Shown: piece by piece, positions 11,483 through 23,445 of the stretch
Layout of the letters: every line of letters starts with the position of its first letter
Position numbering within the stretch: the stretch's first letter is position 1
NCBI RefSeq assembly: GCF_030253575.1
Contig: NC_080560.1
Coordinates: 10,350,501 to 10,414,500 of the forward strand
Direction: 5' to 3'
DNA: 64,000 bases
From: Rhododendron vialii
Taxonomy: Eukaryota > Streptophyta > Magnoliopsida > Ericales > Ericaceae
Notes under the pieces: model-generated
Seen by the model: the letters and a program-made list of their open reading frames with translations, nothing else
Told to the model about the DNA's origin: nothing
The model's database searches: none
Program-made: the position numbers and the translations under genes

Positions 11483-14400
11483 ATAGAGGATAAGTAAACA
11501 TAGATAGTATTGTTGGAGACTTGGAGTGTTGAAAGAGTCTAGGCAGCTAAAACAAAAAAAATGTGCACTTTTAGCTAGGAACTCTTGCACATTCTCTAAG
11601 ATGGAAGTGGTATTCAAACTTTGTTGTGGATATAGCGACAGATGAGTTCACCGTACGTCTGGAACAAAAATAACTAGCAAGTTCTGGGCCTCCGTGGTAT
11701 AACCATTCTACATGCCATACAAAAACTACGACGCTGGCTGGCTTGGCTCCATACGGGGGAAAGGTTCAGTTCAGAGGTGAGGCTTGCTCTCCTAATTCAG
11801 GGTTTACACTTTACAGGCCATATCTCTCCGCTTAAAAAACTTGAGTTAAGAAGTTGAGCCCCCCTAAGAAACCCCGAAGGTGAAGTAGAGTTGAAAGGCG
11901 CGAGATATATGTCAGAGCTGTTCGGAGTTTTGTTTTGTGTCTTTGTTGTGTTGGTTTTCGGAAGCTTACTTTAATTGAAAGGTTGCCCCTTTACCTTTCA
12001 AGACTCAGATGTCAGAGAAGGACTGGTTTGGTTAAGGTGTCAGGTCAAAGTTAGTAAGAATAGGCCAACCCAATTAATGTAGGAGTATTTTTGGTGCAAA
12101 CTGAGTAGAACAAAACTCCAAACACTGCAACACCAGAAGTGAACACACGACCAGCAAAAGAAACCACCGAATAGGAGAAATTTTATTTTATTTTAGTTAG
12201 TCGTGTTGGCAACGTAAATAAAAATCCAATGATGCACCAGGCCTTCATATATATGCAGAGTCAGTCCGTTGCTGGGAGTAGTGATGATTTGATATTAGTA
12301 AAGGTTGAACTTGAGGAATGGATAAATAATGGCTGAAGCTAAGAGCCTATCAGGAATATATACTTCAAGATAAAAAATACGGAGTATTGTATATTACTAC
12401 TTTTTTTAAACTGGAATTACCTTGATAAAATCTGATAAAGAAAATTTAGCACTTTCTTAACCCGATCCTTTTCATCAATTCTGAATGAACTGCAGAGACT
12501 CCAAAAAGAAGATCACGGATGCTGAGGAGCTTCTTAAGGATGCCGACGGAAACTAATACTACCTATTAAAGTGGGTATTAGAGATTGGATCCAGTTTTTA
12601 TTGTTCAAATCCAGAGAAACAAACTTGACCAGATTTCTCTCCATTAGAGCAAAACTAAGAGGAATTGAAAACCATTTGAAACGTTGTTATAGATAATGTA
12701 ATAATATGCTCAATTTTCCAAGGTATGTAATCTTTTTTTTTTTTTTCTGTTAATAGAAAACGTTGGAGACATTTCATCATCCCATAAAAAGATCACGTAC
12801 TCGGAAATAAACCTCAGTACACTAACACTTCATGGTGATAGATTCCAACATGCTACTTCCTTCGAAAAATCTTACATTGCGCCAACTGTGTTTGTCAAGA
12901 ATGTATTCAGTTTAGCATTTTCTTTTTTTTTTTTTGGTTGGTAAACAATAATAGGTGCTCCTAATTTAAAAAAAAATCCCCAAATAGCTTACGATAGTTA
13001 CTGCTGAGATAACATGGAGATCATTTCTTTTGCGCTCAACAATGAACTCAATTCCGCAACTCCAATTCTGTATTACGTCGGGTAAGTTCAACGATATCTG
13101 AAGCTATGAAAGCGCCAATCACATAGGAACAATGGATGAACTAGAGCATCAAAAGACCAACAACCAACAAATACTTGAGCAGGGTGAAAATTAGGGTTTC
13201 ATGGAGGAGGTCATACCATCTAAAAGGGTTAATCCAGCGTACGAGGATCCCTTCACTGCGGGATCGGACAAGGGTTGGATCTATAATAGCCTCACTCCAC
13301 AAGCGGAGGACATATCATTTACCGAAACAAAAACTGGATGAAGATGATAGACCACATACAATTTCCTAGACGGAGAATATCAAAAAAGATATTACTCCAT
13401 TGCGCAAACATATGCCAACATGTTAAATTAGTTGAAGATTATGAACTGTGAATAGAAATTGTTCAGGAAAATAATAATCTATCTACATTAATTTCTTATG
13501 TGCTTTGGTGACCTTTTCTAAATAATTAGAATTTCTCATTTTTTTTTTTCGATGCTTACGTTTGTGAGGAGGAATTGACAAAAAAGCAATTAGATTAAGT
13601 TAAACCAAACATAAGCTCAATCTAATGTGAGATGAACGTATCGAGGCCAGATTTCTTCTCATTGAATCTGTACCTTTTGAAAAATGGGTCCTTGTGAAAT
13701 AACCACATCGTGATTGGGCTAAAGAATCTATGGAGCATCCATTTTAATTGCAGTTTCACCTTTTCTCATTTGCCCAAAATACTTGCACGATCACCAAATA
13801 AAAGGAAGCCCTTAACTCTGCAAAAGCTAGCATTGCCTATTTTCCTTATCAAGTCTCAGAGAACCACACAACCAAAGCTTGGACACAAAGAAATACCAGA
13901 GACCAAGTCCAAACAGAAAACCAAAAGACTTCACAATCTCAAGATCCAACATGGGTTTTGCAGACAAATATTTCAACATATCCCGCCCAACTCCCACAAG
14001 TCGAAAGCATCAAATCCCACAAGTCGAAAGCATCACATGCGTGAACAAGCAAATAACACAATGGAAGACTAAAGAACGGGGATCGAAATTGGTCAGATAT
14101 ATGCTTTAACCACCATAGGCCAGTTGTAGAGCTGATTGCCAGCCCTAGGGATCATCCAGGATCATCACAATTCTTCTGTTTAACTCACAATGTTCACATG
14201 CCGATGAACAATAAAAATTCGATTGGATACACTAAAAGATTAACAATAGAAAACAACAAACTGAGTGTTTGGGTTTAGGTTGGCATGGATTATGAAGACA
14301 CTGGTACTATCTTAATGAACCCAACATCGATGCTATGGATTGAGGTTTCTTCCACTGTCTTTTGCTTATGATGCCTTCACAAATGTCCAATAAAAAGCGG

Positions 14401-14679
14401 AGCGAACTTTTATTTGAAGCAGGTGAAACTTCTGGAGCATTGTATAGGCACGAAAAAGCCCAGACACCTAGTTCAGATTACGCACAAGGATGGACATGGT
14501 AGAGATGACTTTCATATACACCTCCATAGAAAAGAAAAGAAGAAGAAAAAGAACCAAGAGGACAATAGTAATGGTCATACACAGCTTTCTCACTTCACTA
14601 ACCAGACAAAGCCTTGTTCCCCATGAATTGGGTTGCCGACGCAGGATTTTTTTTCTCCATTCTGCTCCAATGCAAATGT
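9973..14679. other. Intergenic stretch without recognisable genes
   Basis: Beyond the AT microsatellite at 11422-11480 no coding region could be supported. Open frames on either strand are short and compositionally random. A small 46-codon frame at 13201-13341 and an exon-like piece ending in TAA at 12491-12556 (after a CTGCAG acceptor-like sequence) were seen but match no family I know. The right end must contain the 3' flank and terminator of the minus-strand LanC-like gene. Confidence 0.5.
11422..11480. repeat. (AT)n microsatellite
   Basis: About 29 uninterrupted AT units. Such arrays vary in length between individuals and are prone to assembly error. Confidence 0.95.
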
Positions 14680-17355
14680 TCAAAGCTCGTAACCTGGAAA
14701 TCTAGCATCAGTAGGATTAGTCATGTCCAGGAAAAGATAAGCCATGCCTCCAAGTCCTTCAAACATAGAATATGGGTGGTCTCCTCCATGCATCTCTCCC
14801 TCTGATATAAGGCTGTGAGCTCTATCAAGGAGAAAGCCAGCAAATGCCTTGGCTCTGTATAAGAACTCCCTATTGCCCGTCAGCCGGTAAAGTGAGAGAA
14901 AAACGTATGTGTTCCCACTCACGCCATGACAAAGCCCAACTCGTTTGAGTAGACCACGATTCCATACTACCTCTGCTGCGTTTACGGCAGCTTCAAGGAA
15001 CTCCTTGTCTCCGAAAACCTTCACATCAGAAAAGTAAAGTGAAAAACCTTACAAGAACAACAACAGAGAGTGGGATTCCTCTGATGAAAATTAGATCGTG
15101 GTCTTGCCTTTCCTATATCTGGCCTTTTTGCATGCAACTAAATGGAATGACTCCAAGTTTTAATTTGTTTTCGTTTCTATGTACTTGCAAAATACTCCCT
15201 GTTGTGACTAAGATTTCAACCATCTGGCATATCGCCATAGTCACATAGATATGCTATGTCTAGGAATATTATCTTGCACCTTGACATTCCAAATATACGT
15301 GTAATGTCCTTAGTTCGTACAAGAAATTCTACTAACAAACCACAAATGAAGCGGAATATCATGCGATAACCTAAAGTGACAATTGACTAAATATGAAATT
15401 CATGTGTCCCTCCAGCATAACCCAACATTTTTCATCACCGCTAATCAATTTGAAAATGCAACAATGAATCAACAAGAATAGGAGAATCAAATATCCAATT
15501 AAAATTAATTTTCCAACATTAGGACTTACTAGCAAGATAACGAACTAGACTAAAATCACACTACCTCAGTGGCTTTGACAAGTGTGAGGACCACGCCAGG
15601 AGCACCATGGCACCAATGCACGAGACAATCTCTCTTTCTATCTTGTTCACTGGAAGGGTAATTTCCACTCGGGAACCGATGCTTGATCATGTATTTGAGT
15701 GTATGCCTAACCTCCTCAGCTTCACTTGGACTCAGTTTCACGTGCATCAAAACATGCATAATCCCAGCCAATCCATGGGCAGCACCCCAGTACTTTTCAC
15801 CATACCATTCAAACATCAATGGGCATCTTTCCCTGGTCCCTAATACTCTCCCGCCCTTGAAAATGTCAGTAACAACCGCACCCTATTGCATAACTAACAA
15901 AATGTCACCTATTGACTCTTAATAAATCAAAACCACACCAACTAAAATGATATGCTTGATATGTAAATGGAAGCCTTACAATGTAGTTAGAAGGGATTGT
16001 ACCCTCGCCTATATGTTTGTTAAGGAATAGACATGCATATAGGAACCCGACTCTTCCATATAGCAGCTCATCAGGGAGATCTTTCGGCAGCTTAATCTGT
16101 TTTCATGGCTCAATTGCAGTAAATTAATCAACACCCACAGGCCACAACTAAATCCCACATGACCTGAACATTGCCACCATAACAAAGCAAATCCAAGATA
16201 CCTCTTTAAACTTGGCTAAATAGTAACGTAGCAACTTGTCATCACCCAAGTGTTTAGCTGCAACAGCACCAAGGGCACAAACACCGCCCCGCCCGCATAT
16301 AAACGTCACATCCCTGACATGAATACATCGCATTAACACCTTATAACTCAACTGTAACCCATCAATTCTCCACATAAGCAATGAGCACATCACCAAGACA
16401 AGCTCAAATCTTCACTCAAACCCCAAAGGCCCTCCACTAATTTTTCTCAAGCCCACATCAACGGCACACAATTGTTAACTCAAATCATCCAAAGCTATAC
16501 TTTGTCCTATTAATTTGAAATTTTACCATTTTGTCATACTCCCAAAAATGTCCCTCCATCCCAAAATGTTTCTCCAGTTCGCAAAACGAGGGCTTAAAAA
16601 TCATACGATTTTTCAAGAAAAATTTTGAACATTTTTCAACGATTTACTAGATATTAGTGAGTTCTTTTAATTTATGAAAAAAGTTCAAATTTTTTCTTAA
16701 TTTTTTCTTTGATTTTTAAGTTCTCATTTTTTGAGAACTAGACAAACATTTTGGGATTGAGTAAGTAGCTTTTACTCAAATTTATGCTTAAAAATGTGTT
16801 TGCCTAGGAGAGTGTTCCATGCCAAACGTAACTTTACTCAAATTTACTCCCCATTTGAATAACCTAGGCCTTAGCAGAGAGAAAATGCTTAGAACATACA
16901 TCAACTAGGCCACGGTGGATAGAGAGAGTACTTGGAGTGGGAGGAAGCAGAGTCACAGGCCTTGACAATCTCCGCGCAGAGAGCGAGATCGTCTCTGATG
17001 TGATTGACTTGGTAGGCTTTGAAAAGCAAAAAAGCGGTCCCGAGAGTGCCGCTGTAGAGCGTAAAGTCTCGCACCCTTCGTTCGGCCCATGTTTGGGCCA
17101 CCACCTGATACACAAACACAAACACATTGTCGGCATATATGTACTTAGGGAGAAAGAGGGGGGAGGGAGGGAGATTACAGCTTCTTTGAGATCCAAGCCG
17201 GCCCTTTTAAGCCTGCTCGAGAAAGAAGAGTAGGGCATCGAGAGAAGCCTCATAAGCGAGTCTTGAGACCCGATAGTGACTTTATCTTCTTCTTCTTCTT
17301 CTTCTTTCTCTTCCACGAAATCCGCCATGACGTTGGGAAAGAAACGATCGGCCAT
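14680..17355 (-). CDS. GCL2: LanC-like protein of the GCR2/GCL family
   Basis: Six exons on the minus strand: 17179-17355, 16932-17104, 16202-16313, 15980-16096, 15565-15882 and 14680-15018. All borders are GT-AG with matching phase, and they encode 411 residues without interruption. The fold is an alpha/alpha toroid related to bacterial lanthionine cyclases and to animal LanCL. The three zinc ligands expected in the family are present: C284 (HWCHGAPG) and C329-H330 (GLCHGVSG). Other family blocks are FICGRGGVCALGA, YWGAAHGLAGIMHVL, HRFPSGNYPSSE and the C-terminus DARFPGYEL. Arabidopsis GCR2 was once proposed as an abscisic acid receptor, a claim later disputed; the biochemical role of plant LanC-like proteins is unsettled. 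The start MADRFFPNVM agrees with my memory of GCL2 rather than GCL1. Residues 15-24 form an acidic run encoded by a GAA microsatellite. Two G-boxes and an ACGTGG core lie just upstream. Confidence 0.92.
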
Positions 17356-17528
17356 CTCTGCTTACGCCTAGTACCCACCGACCAGTTCGATTGGGAGAGC
17401 TCAGTCTAGAGAGAGAAAACGGAAAGAAATCCTTGACTTGAGACCTTCCGCTATTTTGCCGCCATTGTCAACGCTTCGCCCACCTTGTAACACCTGGTGC
17501 TGGTCTGGACTCCAGCATTATCTACAGA

Positions 17529-17589
17529 CACGTGCTATGGGCTTGGCACGTGGCCTGCTTTGAGAACAGTCCTCGGCCCACTACGTGGC
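17529..17589. promoter_or_regulatory. Cluster of G-box/ABRE-like ACGT motifs upstream of the LanC-like gene
   Basis: CACGTG occurs at 17529-17534 and 17547-17552, and a TACGTGG motif at about 17582-17588. They lie about 175-235 bases upstream of the LanC-like start codon on the minus strand. G-boxes and ABRE cores bind bZIP and bHLH factors in plant promoters, in light and abscisic acid responses. The motifs are seen directly; their activity here is inference. They could also serve an unseen gene to the right. Confidence 0.45.
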
Positions 17590-18159
17590 CCAATGTTCAT
17601 AGCTTTAAGATCTGAGAAACGACACCGCTTCTAGTTAATTTGGTCTTTGGCTAGGAATTGACTTTATACTTTGTTATGCAGAAAGGGTGCTATCCTTGGA
17701 CACAATACCTTGTGCTTGGATCATGTTTATCCTGATAGATTGCAAATTAGTATTGCAATCTATCTTCAACTACAAAGAATTGCTATGTGCTTGGATCATA
17801 TTTCTATCAGTTTTCTTCATTCATCGAGGAATTCCGCATTGCAGTCTCGTAGCTTTTAAGGGCACGCCTAGTTTGGAAAGTTCAAAATCTTCACAACTGT
17901 TCTCCTTCAAATGTAATTTGAAGGCTGGATCTGGAGTTATGGTATTTGTTTTTGCAGAACATGCCTGGGGATGAATTAGTTCTTTTACTCTTAGCATGGG
18001 ATTGAGCTCGGCAATTCCAATCTAGGTAGCACAAGATTGAGCATGCATGAGAACGTGTAGTTGATGTGTTTTGATTACAATCTTACCACAAAAATGAAAG
18101 AACCATCCCTACAAGCAATAAAACCAAGATCATGCGGCTAAGTGCAACGCACGTCGTCC

Positions 18160-18965
18160 AAGAGCAAGTCCAATCGTGGGATGAAAAATGAGGGGATAGA
18201 AAAAGAAAATTGAATTCTACACTCCATTTTTTGACATCTACACTCATTTTTTTTGTCTTCTAACAAAAAAATTACACTTTTAACACTAAAATCCAAAAAA
18301 AGAAGTGTAGATGTCAAAAAATGAAGTGTAGAATTCAATTTCTTAGAAAAATGAGGGGATGGATGGTTATTTTAGTATGAAAAAATGGTTAAAAATTAGT
18401 TTGATGGATAATAGGATAAACAAAGAGTTCTATAGTCAACTAACTTTTCCTCCATCTTATTTTTCCCAAATTAATTCAACTAGTAATATTTATTAATTAA
18501 ATGACTGCCAAATGAGGAATTTCAATTTTTTTTAACTTCCATCCGAATTTTTCATCCAATTAATCTTCCTCCACCTAACTTTCATCCAACCACCAACCAT
18601 TCTCACAATAATTCTATAAATAAACTATTACAGTCTTTCAATCACCACATAACCATTACACTCTTCTCTTCAAACTCTCATCATGAACAACTTAACCCAA
18701 AGAATATTGCATGGAGAATTCGACGGATCTTCCTCCGATGAAGAGGGGTCTGCAATGGCACAACTCATTATGGCCAGACAATACCGGAAAATGCAAATAA
18801 GACACAACCAACAAATAGACCATGTTGGTTCCACAAGTGTTCGAACTTGGATCTCCCGAGCCAGAGTTGGTGCGGACAAATGAATCCACACAGAATACTT
18901 TTTTCGAAAATCCACTCCATGGCGAAAACTTGGTTCGCCAACGTTTCCGCATGCCCGCTTACACT
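18160..18965 (+). mobile_element. PIF/Harbinger transposon relic with transposase N-terminus
   Basis: A frame at 18683-18883 reads MNNLTQRILHGEFDGSSSDE, then AQLIMARQYRKMQIRHNQQI and a VRTWISRARVGADK segment, as in the start of plant Harbinger (HARBI1/ALP1-like) transposases. Immediately after it, in another frame, comes ENPLHGENLVRQRFRM, the next conserved block, so at least one frameshift separates the two. Nothing of the DDE nuclease core follows after about 18965. Upstream, GAGCAAGTCCAATCGTGGGA at 18161 resembles a Harbinger terminus. A foldback with arms of about 40 bases (about 18212-18345, TTGAATTCTACACTCC and its complement) lies between terminus and frame. A TATAAATAA at 18615-18623 could be the old promoter. 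The element is truncated and dead. Confidence 0.75.
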
Positions 18966-19145
18966 AATGGAAACTGAATCATAGTACAGACTGTACAGTT
19001 AGTACTAGCACGGTTGGTTGGTGCTGCTGTTGTTCGCTAAAATGTGGAATCAGAGAGTAGCAAAGGCTACAGTAGCATACATATCGAGGGAGTTCTGGCT
19101 ACCAAAATTAAAAATTTCTTCACCCATGTGGGAAGATTAAATCTG

Positions 19146-19386
19146 CTCCCTTCGTCCCTATTTAATAGGTCTTTTTGAAAGTTTTTGTCACTTTTTAATT
19201 GCTTATATCTTGCAATATATAATATTTTACGTGATTTTGAAAACATTGTCTAATATAACTAATTGAACTCTATTCAAACAAGATCCATATAACATATAAA
19301 ATTTCTTATCGATTTAAAGAAATAACCCGTTTTTTATCCGCTTAGAACAGAACGAGGGACCGTTAATTAAATGGGGACGGAAGGGG
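19146..19386. mobile_element. Stowaway-like MITE private to sulfotransferase copy 1
   Basis: The left end CTCCCTTCGTCCCTATTTAA is matched in inverted, diverged form at the right end (GGGGACGGAAGGGG), followed by TA at 19387-19388; the left TA is mutated to TG. The paralogous flank near 36985 reads straight through without it, so the insertion postdates the duplication. About 241 bp. Confidence 0.8.
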
Positions 19387-19747
19387 TAGTTTTTAGGTAA
19401 ACAGAAGAAAATTTCTCATTACAATTTAGTACTCTTGGAAACTCAAAGTAAAGAACCGATACATTTCAATGGCAAATGAATTACATTCATAATAACGTAG
19501 TAGTACTAATACTGGCAACAACAACAGATTCTCTCTTACTATTATAGAGCCAGTGGTAGCAACACTGGAGAGAATACCACTTGCCATGGTATCATATATT
19601 CGGATTGGTGATTGGCAATGATATGCACAACACGTTGCTGCACACACCACTGCACAGCGTCATCCCCCAATTCCACATATCATAACCTGTCATAACTTCA
19701 ATGGCACCAATACTAGTGATAATAAGAAATGCCACTACTACAGCTAG

Positions 19748-21153
19748 TCAAAATATACCATGTAGTTTTTCATTGGTAGTCTCGTCGAGGCTCTTAGCCA
19801 TTTGAGTTGTTAGATGATTGCTCCAATCTCCAACTTCACCTTTCCTAAAGAACATATCATTTTTGATAACTGCATCGCGTGAACCATTTTTCACCTCCAA
19901 GTTGCTCAACATCTTAAAACTACAAAGTTCTATAATTTCCTCCGCGACCCACTCCCTCTTCTCCTCCATGGAGAAAGGTTGCCCCAAAAACTTTGCCAAT
20001 CTCCTTACATTTATTGATGTCTCTTTCTTTAATTCTTCATATCTCAGGAAGAAAAATCTTTGAAGACATTCCAGACTAGCATTCCAATAACCGAGCACAC
20101 GGTCCCAGAAGGGTCCATACCAAGATAGACCTTTAGAGCAAGTTTACTAGCATTGCAAAAATGCCTTTTTAAGCTATTATACCAAAGAAAAACAAAAAAA
20201 ACCTAGCTGCAGCAGCTGAGGTAAAAGCAAAGGTAAAATGGATTTGATAAAACGGCTAGGTATTAATACCCAATCACTGTTCATCATCTACCCTTTAAAC
20301 AAATAGTTTCTCTCTCCTCCCTCTCTCACCCAAAGCACTTTTCCCCTTCTCTCTCACACACTCCCTCTCTCTAAAAGTAACTATTTTAATAAAGAATAGG
20401 TTAAATAGATAGTGTTGGTATAGTGTTAAAAAAGATATAAAAAGGTAAAATGAAAAAATTACACTGTTTACTAGCATTTTTACCTAACAACTGGTAAACT
20501 TGCTCTTAGAGAACAACTTAAATGCCTCTTCCAACAAAAGAGGAGGAAGTTCTTTGGATATCATCTTGGCCATATAAAACCACATCGATATCAACACGTC
20601 TTTAGAATCTCAACATACATATACTATTTTACAACCAGAACACAGGATGGACTTTGGCAATGACATGTAAGGAATGTGTACCGCAAAAAGACGAGGAGAT
20701 GATAAATTCTCAACATCGGCAATTGGGGGTTGCCTGAAAAGCCTAAGCTCTAAGAAAGGAAGGAATGCCATCATGGGGGTTAGTGGTGAGAAGAGGGTGA
20801 GTGGAATTGGTGTAGCAAGTTCTCTTCATAATCGCAAAAATTAGGGCTTTGAGCCATGTTGTACCAGATTTGGGTGTGGAGATCAAGAAAACATCGGTGG
20901 GGCGAGCCTGAAAATGTTCCTGAGCAAACATGATACCTTCCAAACCAGCCAGGCGTTCGTACCAAAAGCCCTCGTACAAGCACAAATCAGATACCCAACC
21001 TTTTTCCTTTGGAAGGGTTGAGATTAGCTCTCTATATCTTTCATAGCTTCTCTCCACCTTTTTTACGGTTTCATCCCTCCCTTCTTCATTGATTTTGCTC
21101 AAGGAAGAATATTGGGAAGGAAGAGAGGAGGCTGCCATAGCCAATGATGCCAA
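19748..21153 (-). pseudogene. Sulfotransferase pseudogene, paralogue of the intact copy at 37250-38278
   Basis: The minus strand encodes the same cytosolic sulfotransferase as the intact copy, beginning [20 protein letters not shown] and ending NEKLHGIF, and it keeps the PAPS-binding [11 protein letters not shown] and RKGEVGDWSNHL blocks. It cannot make a full protein. A four-base insertion at about 20755-20763 relative to the paralogue shifts the frame after residue 130 or so, and a 370-bp Tourist MITE (20136-20505) splits the coding region. A three-base in-frame loss near 19893 is harmless. High similarity to the intact copy suggests recent inactivation. The transcript could still give a truncated protein of about 135 residues, but that would lack the 3' PAPS site. 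Confidence 0.92.
20136..20505. mobile_element. Tourist-type MITE inserted in the sulfotransferase pseudogene
   Basis: The element begins GAGCAAGTTTACTAGCATT and ends with the inverted AACTGGTAAACTTGCTC. It is flanked by TTA at 20133-20135 and 20506-20508. The intact paralogue carries the unfilled site with a single TTA, which proves both the boundaries and the three-base target duplication typical of PIF/Harbinger elements. It is non-coding, 370 bp. Confidence 0.95.
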
Positions 21154-21310
21154 TAAACTTAATTAGCTCTCTCTAGATTTGGAATTAGAAAAAGAGGGCT
21201 ACCCTACCTCGGCTAGCTGTGAGCAGAATTATTGGAAGGACATATACATCTTATATACAAATTTTAATACCCTATCCGTACAAATGGGCCATTTTTTTAA
21301 TTTTTTTAAT

Positions 21311-22432
21311 TTTTTATATATTATGGGAAAATGCTAAAGGGCACAGGAAATGTTACCGTTTTTCTATACCCATTGACGTGGAATGCTGCTTCAAAACAAA
21401 TCAAATCAAATCAGTTTCTAATGTGCTATTTAGAACTTCAATTCAAAACCATTGGTTTCCTCCGTTATGGATGAAAATGAAATGCCAACAGCGATCTCAT
21501 TGTATTAGGAGTGTGCTTCTTTTCTTTATGGGAGCGAGTTTTCAAGGAGATTCTAACATGAGAGCGCGGGATCGGGGAGCTAGTGTGGATTCAGGGCCAT
21601 ACTACTGTTGGTTGTGTAAACTTAAATAATTAAGAGATCGATAAAGAAGCAAGATGAGAGAGTGATGGGAGAGGTGGGCCAATGTGTTGTTTGGCCTAAG
21701 GACATAATGGAGGATGGGAGTTAAAGAAGAGAGGGCAGAAAACGTGGGAAACCCTTTGGGATTTCCCCCACCTGTGAGTTGTGTGTGTGAGATTATGAGT
21801 GAGAGAGTATTGTAATTTTGGGTTAGTTCAAACAAAAAAATGTAGCGAATTTTTTTTTTCCTGACGAACAAGATCATCCCAGATAGCAGTGAGTTAATTT
21901 GTGTGATAGATCTCTATTAATTTCCCATCAACTACTCCTGCTGGTGATGCTAAAGTCTTTCGTATGTCACGCATCCCATGTGTTTGATTTGTAAGATGAA
22001 TGCCTTACTTTTAAAATTTATCCGTCTTTTTTATTTGTCATTCCCTTTCTTTTTTGTGGTACATTTTTTTTTTGAACAATAGGACAATCTCATGCTCATA
22101 TAGAATAAAAAATTGCTCAGAAGCTACAAACACCCAAATCCCGAAGCTCTCCGTTGGGTAACAAAACCACAACATTCGAGTTATCCATGTGGGTTGGATA
22201 GACACTCACTTTGCATATGAAAAGAAGTTCCCCGACAGGGATTGTTACAGTTGTCACCTTGTCATTTGGAATTGTCACAGTTGCAGAGCAGGGTGTTGTA
22301 AAATTCAGCATTTTGCATTGGTCGTAAGTATGAAAAAGGCTTCCAGATTAGATTAGGAAGCTCAAGGTATCTCATGTTCTCAAAAGCAATCAACCAAGAG
22401 TTGGTCCCGTTCTACTTTTGATCCTTAAAAAA
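21311..22432. other. Spacer between the sulfotransferase pseudogene and the nested insertion
   Basis: No gene supported. A 64-codon minus-strand frame at 22117-22311 has a balanced-looking composition but matches nothing I recognise. It may be a decayed fragment of an older element. Confidence 0.4.
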
Positions 22433-22539
22433 TAAGGGGTGTTTGGGAGGCATGGTTTTACATTTTTCAATTCCCATTTTTGGATTTTGGGTGTTTGGGA
22501 GAAAGAGGGAAAATGAATTTTGGGTAAAATGGATTTTGC

Positions 22540-23368
22540 TGTAACACTCCTAAAATTTTTAAATAAATAAAAAATTGGAAATGCTAATTTCTAATCCGAT
22601 AATTAATTAACTAAGTTAATCAATCTAAATGTATGATTAGGTTTATAATAATAGTAGTAAAAAAAAAAAGAAAAGGAAAACAGTGCCTAATTTAATCGTG
22701 CATATACATTACGCATACTTAGATATATATAAATAGGTAAAGAAGATATCTTTACTTTTTCTCCTTTACTATACATACCCATCCATGTACACATGGATTT
22801 TTTTGAAAGCCATCAGTAACCCACAAATTATGGCTTCTGCTCTTATCTCTTTCGTACCTTGCTACCCTTTTTCATTCCATCACTCCTATACTTATCCCCC
22901 ACACTCCTACTATCTCTACACTTGCACTCTCTCTCACTTCCTTATAAAGATCCAAAAAAAAAAAACAGTCCGGTTCCCAGGCTGTTCTTATTTTTCTTCT
23001 CTAAATTTTTGTTTGCCTTTTTCCTGCTTTCGTCAGTTCCATTTTACTTGTTTTTTCGGCCGAATTTAAGGTAGATTAATCTCTTCTCTACTTTCTCCTA
23101 AGTATATAAATATGTTGTTATATTAGTTATAATGATGGGAATTGAAAAGAACCAAACCCATGCACTGTAAAAAAAAAATCAAAATCAAAAATTTTCGTTT
23201 TCGGTTCAGATCTGCGTTTTTCGTGAAATTATTCATATGGAAATCTGATCCGTTCATCTTGTTCGTCTTGTCGAGACGATTCCGGAAAGGTATAATAAGC
23301 CCCTTTTCGATCTTGGGATTAACCACACGACCCGGTCAAAGTTCCGGATTAAACCATATAGATATATG

Positions 23369-23445
<77 letters not shown>

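Larger units (their letters stand above)
19100..21310. repeat. Segmental duplication copy 1 (sulfotransferase unit)
   Basis: This stretch aligns by eye with 36940-38410 in the same orientation, through the gene and both flanks. Shared flank landmarks include CATGTGGGAAGATT, AAAGAACCGATACATTTCA and, upstream of the gene, CCTCGGCTAGCTGTGAGCAG. Copy 1 holds two MITEs absent from copy 2, at 19146-19386 and 20136-20505. Outer limits are approximate. Confidence 0.85.

Noticed and set aside
12491-12556. Exon-like piece after CTGCAG reading DSKKKITDAEELLKDADGN then stop
   Set aside because: Too short to assign, with no upstream exon found. Kept only as a note in the intergenic entry.
13201-13341. 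46-codon frame starting MEEVIPSKRVNPAYEDPF
   Set aside because: Begins after a GGGTTTC-type plant leader and has balanced composition, but is short, isolated and unrecognised. It could be chance.
16505-16790. Possible further Stowaway MITE inside intron 2 of the LanC-like gene (CCCTCCATCCCAAAATG and CATTTTGGGATTGAG)
   Set aside because: The ends are only weakly inverted and no TA pair could be fixed. It may be a decayed copy but is not reported as a feature.
22117-22311. 64-codon minus-strand frame starting MLNFTTPCSATVTIPND
   Set aside because: No recognised family, no flanking exons, next to a MITE and a retrotransposon. Possibly an old element fragment but not supportable.
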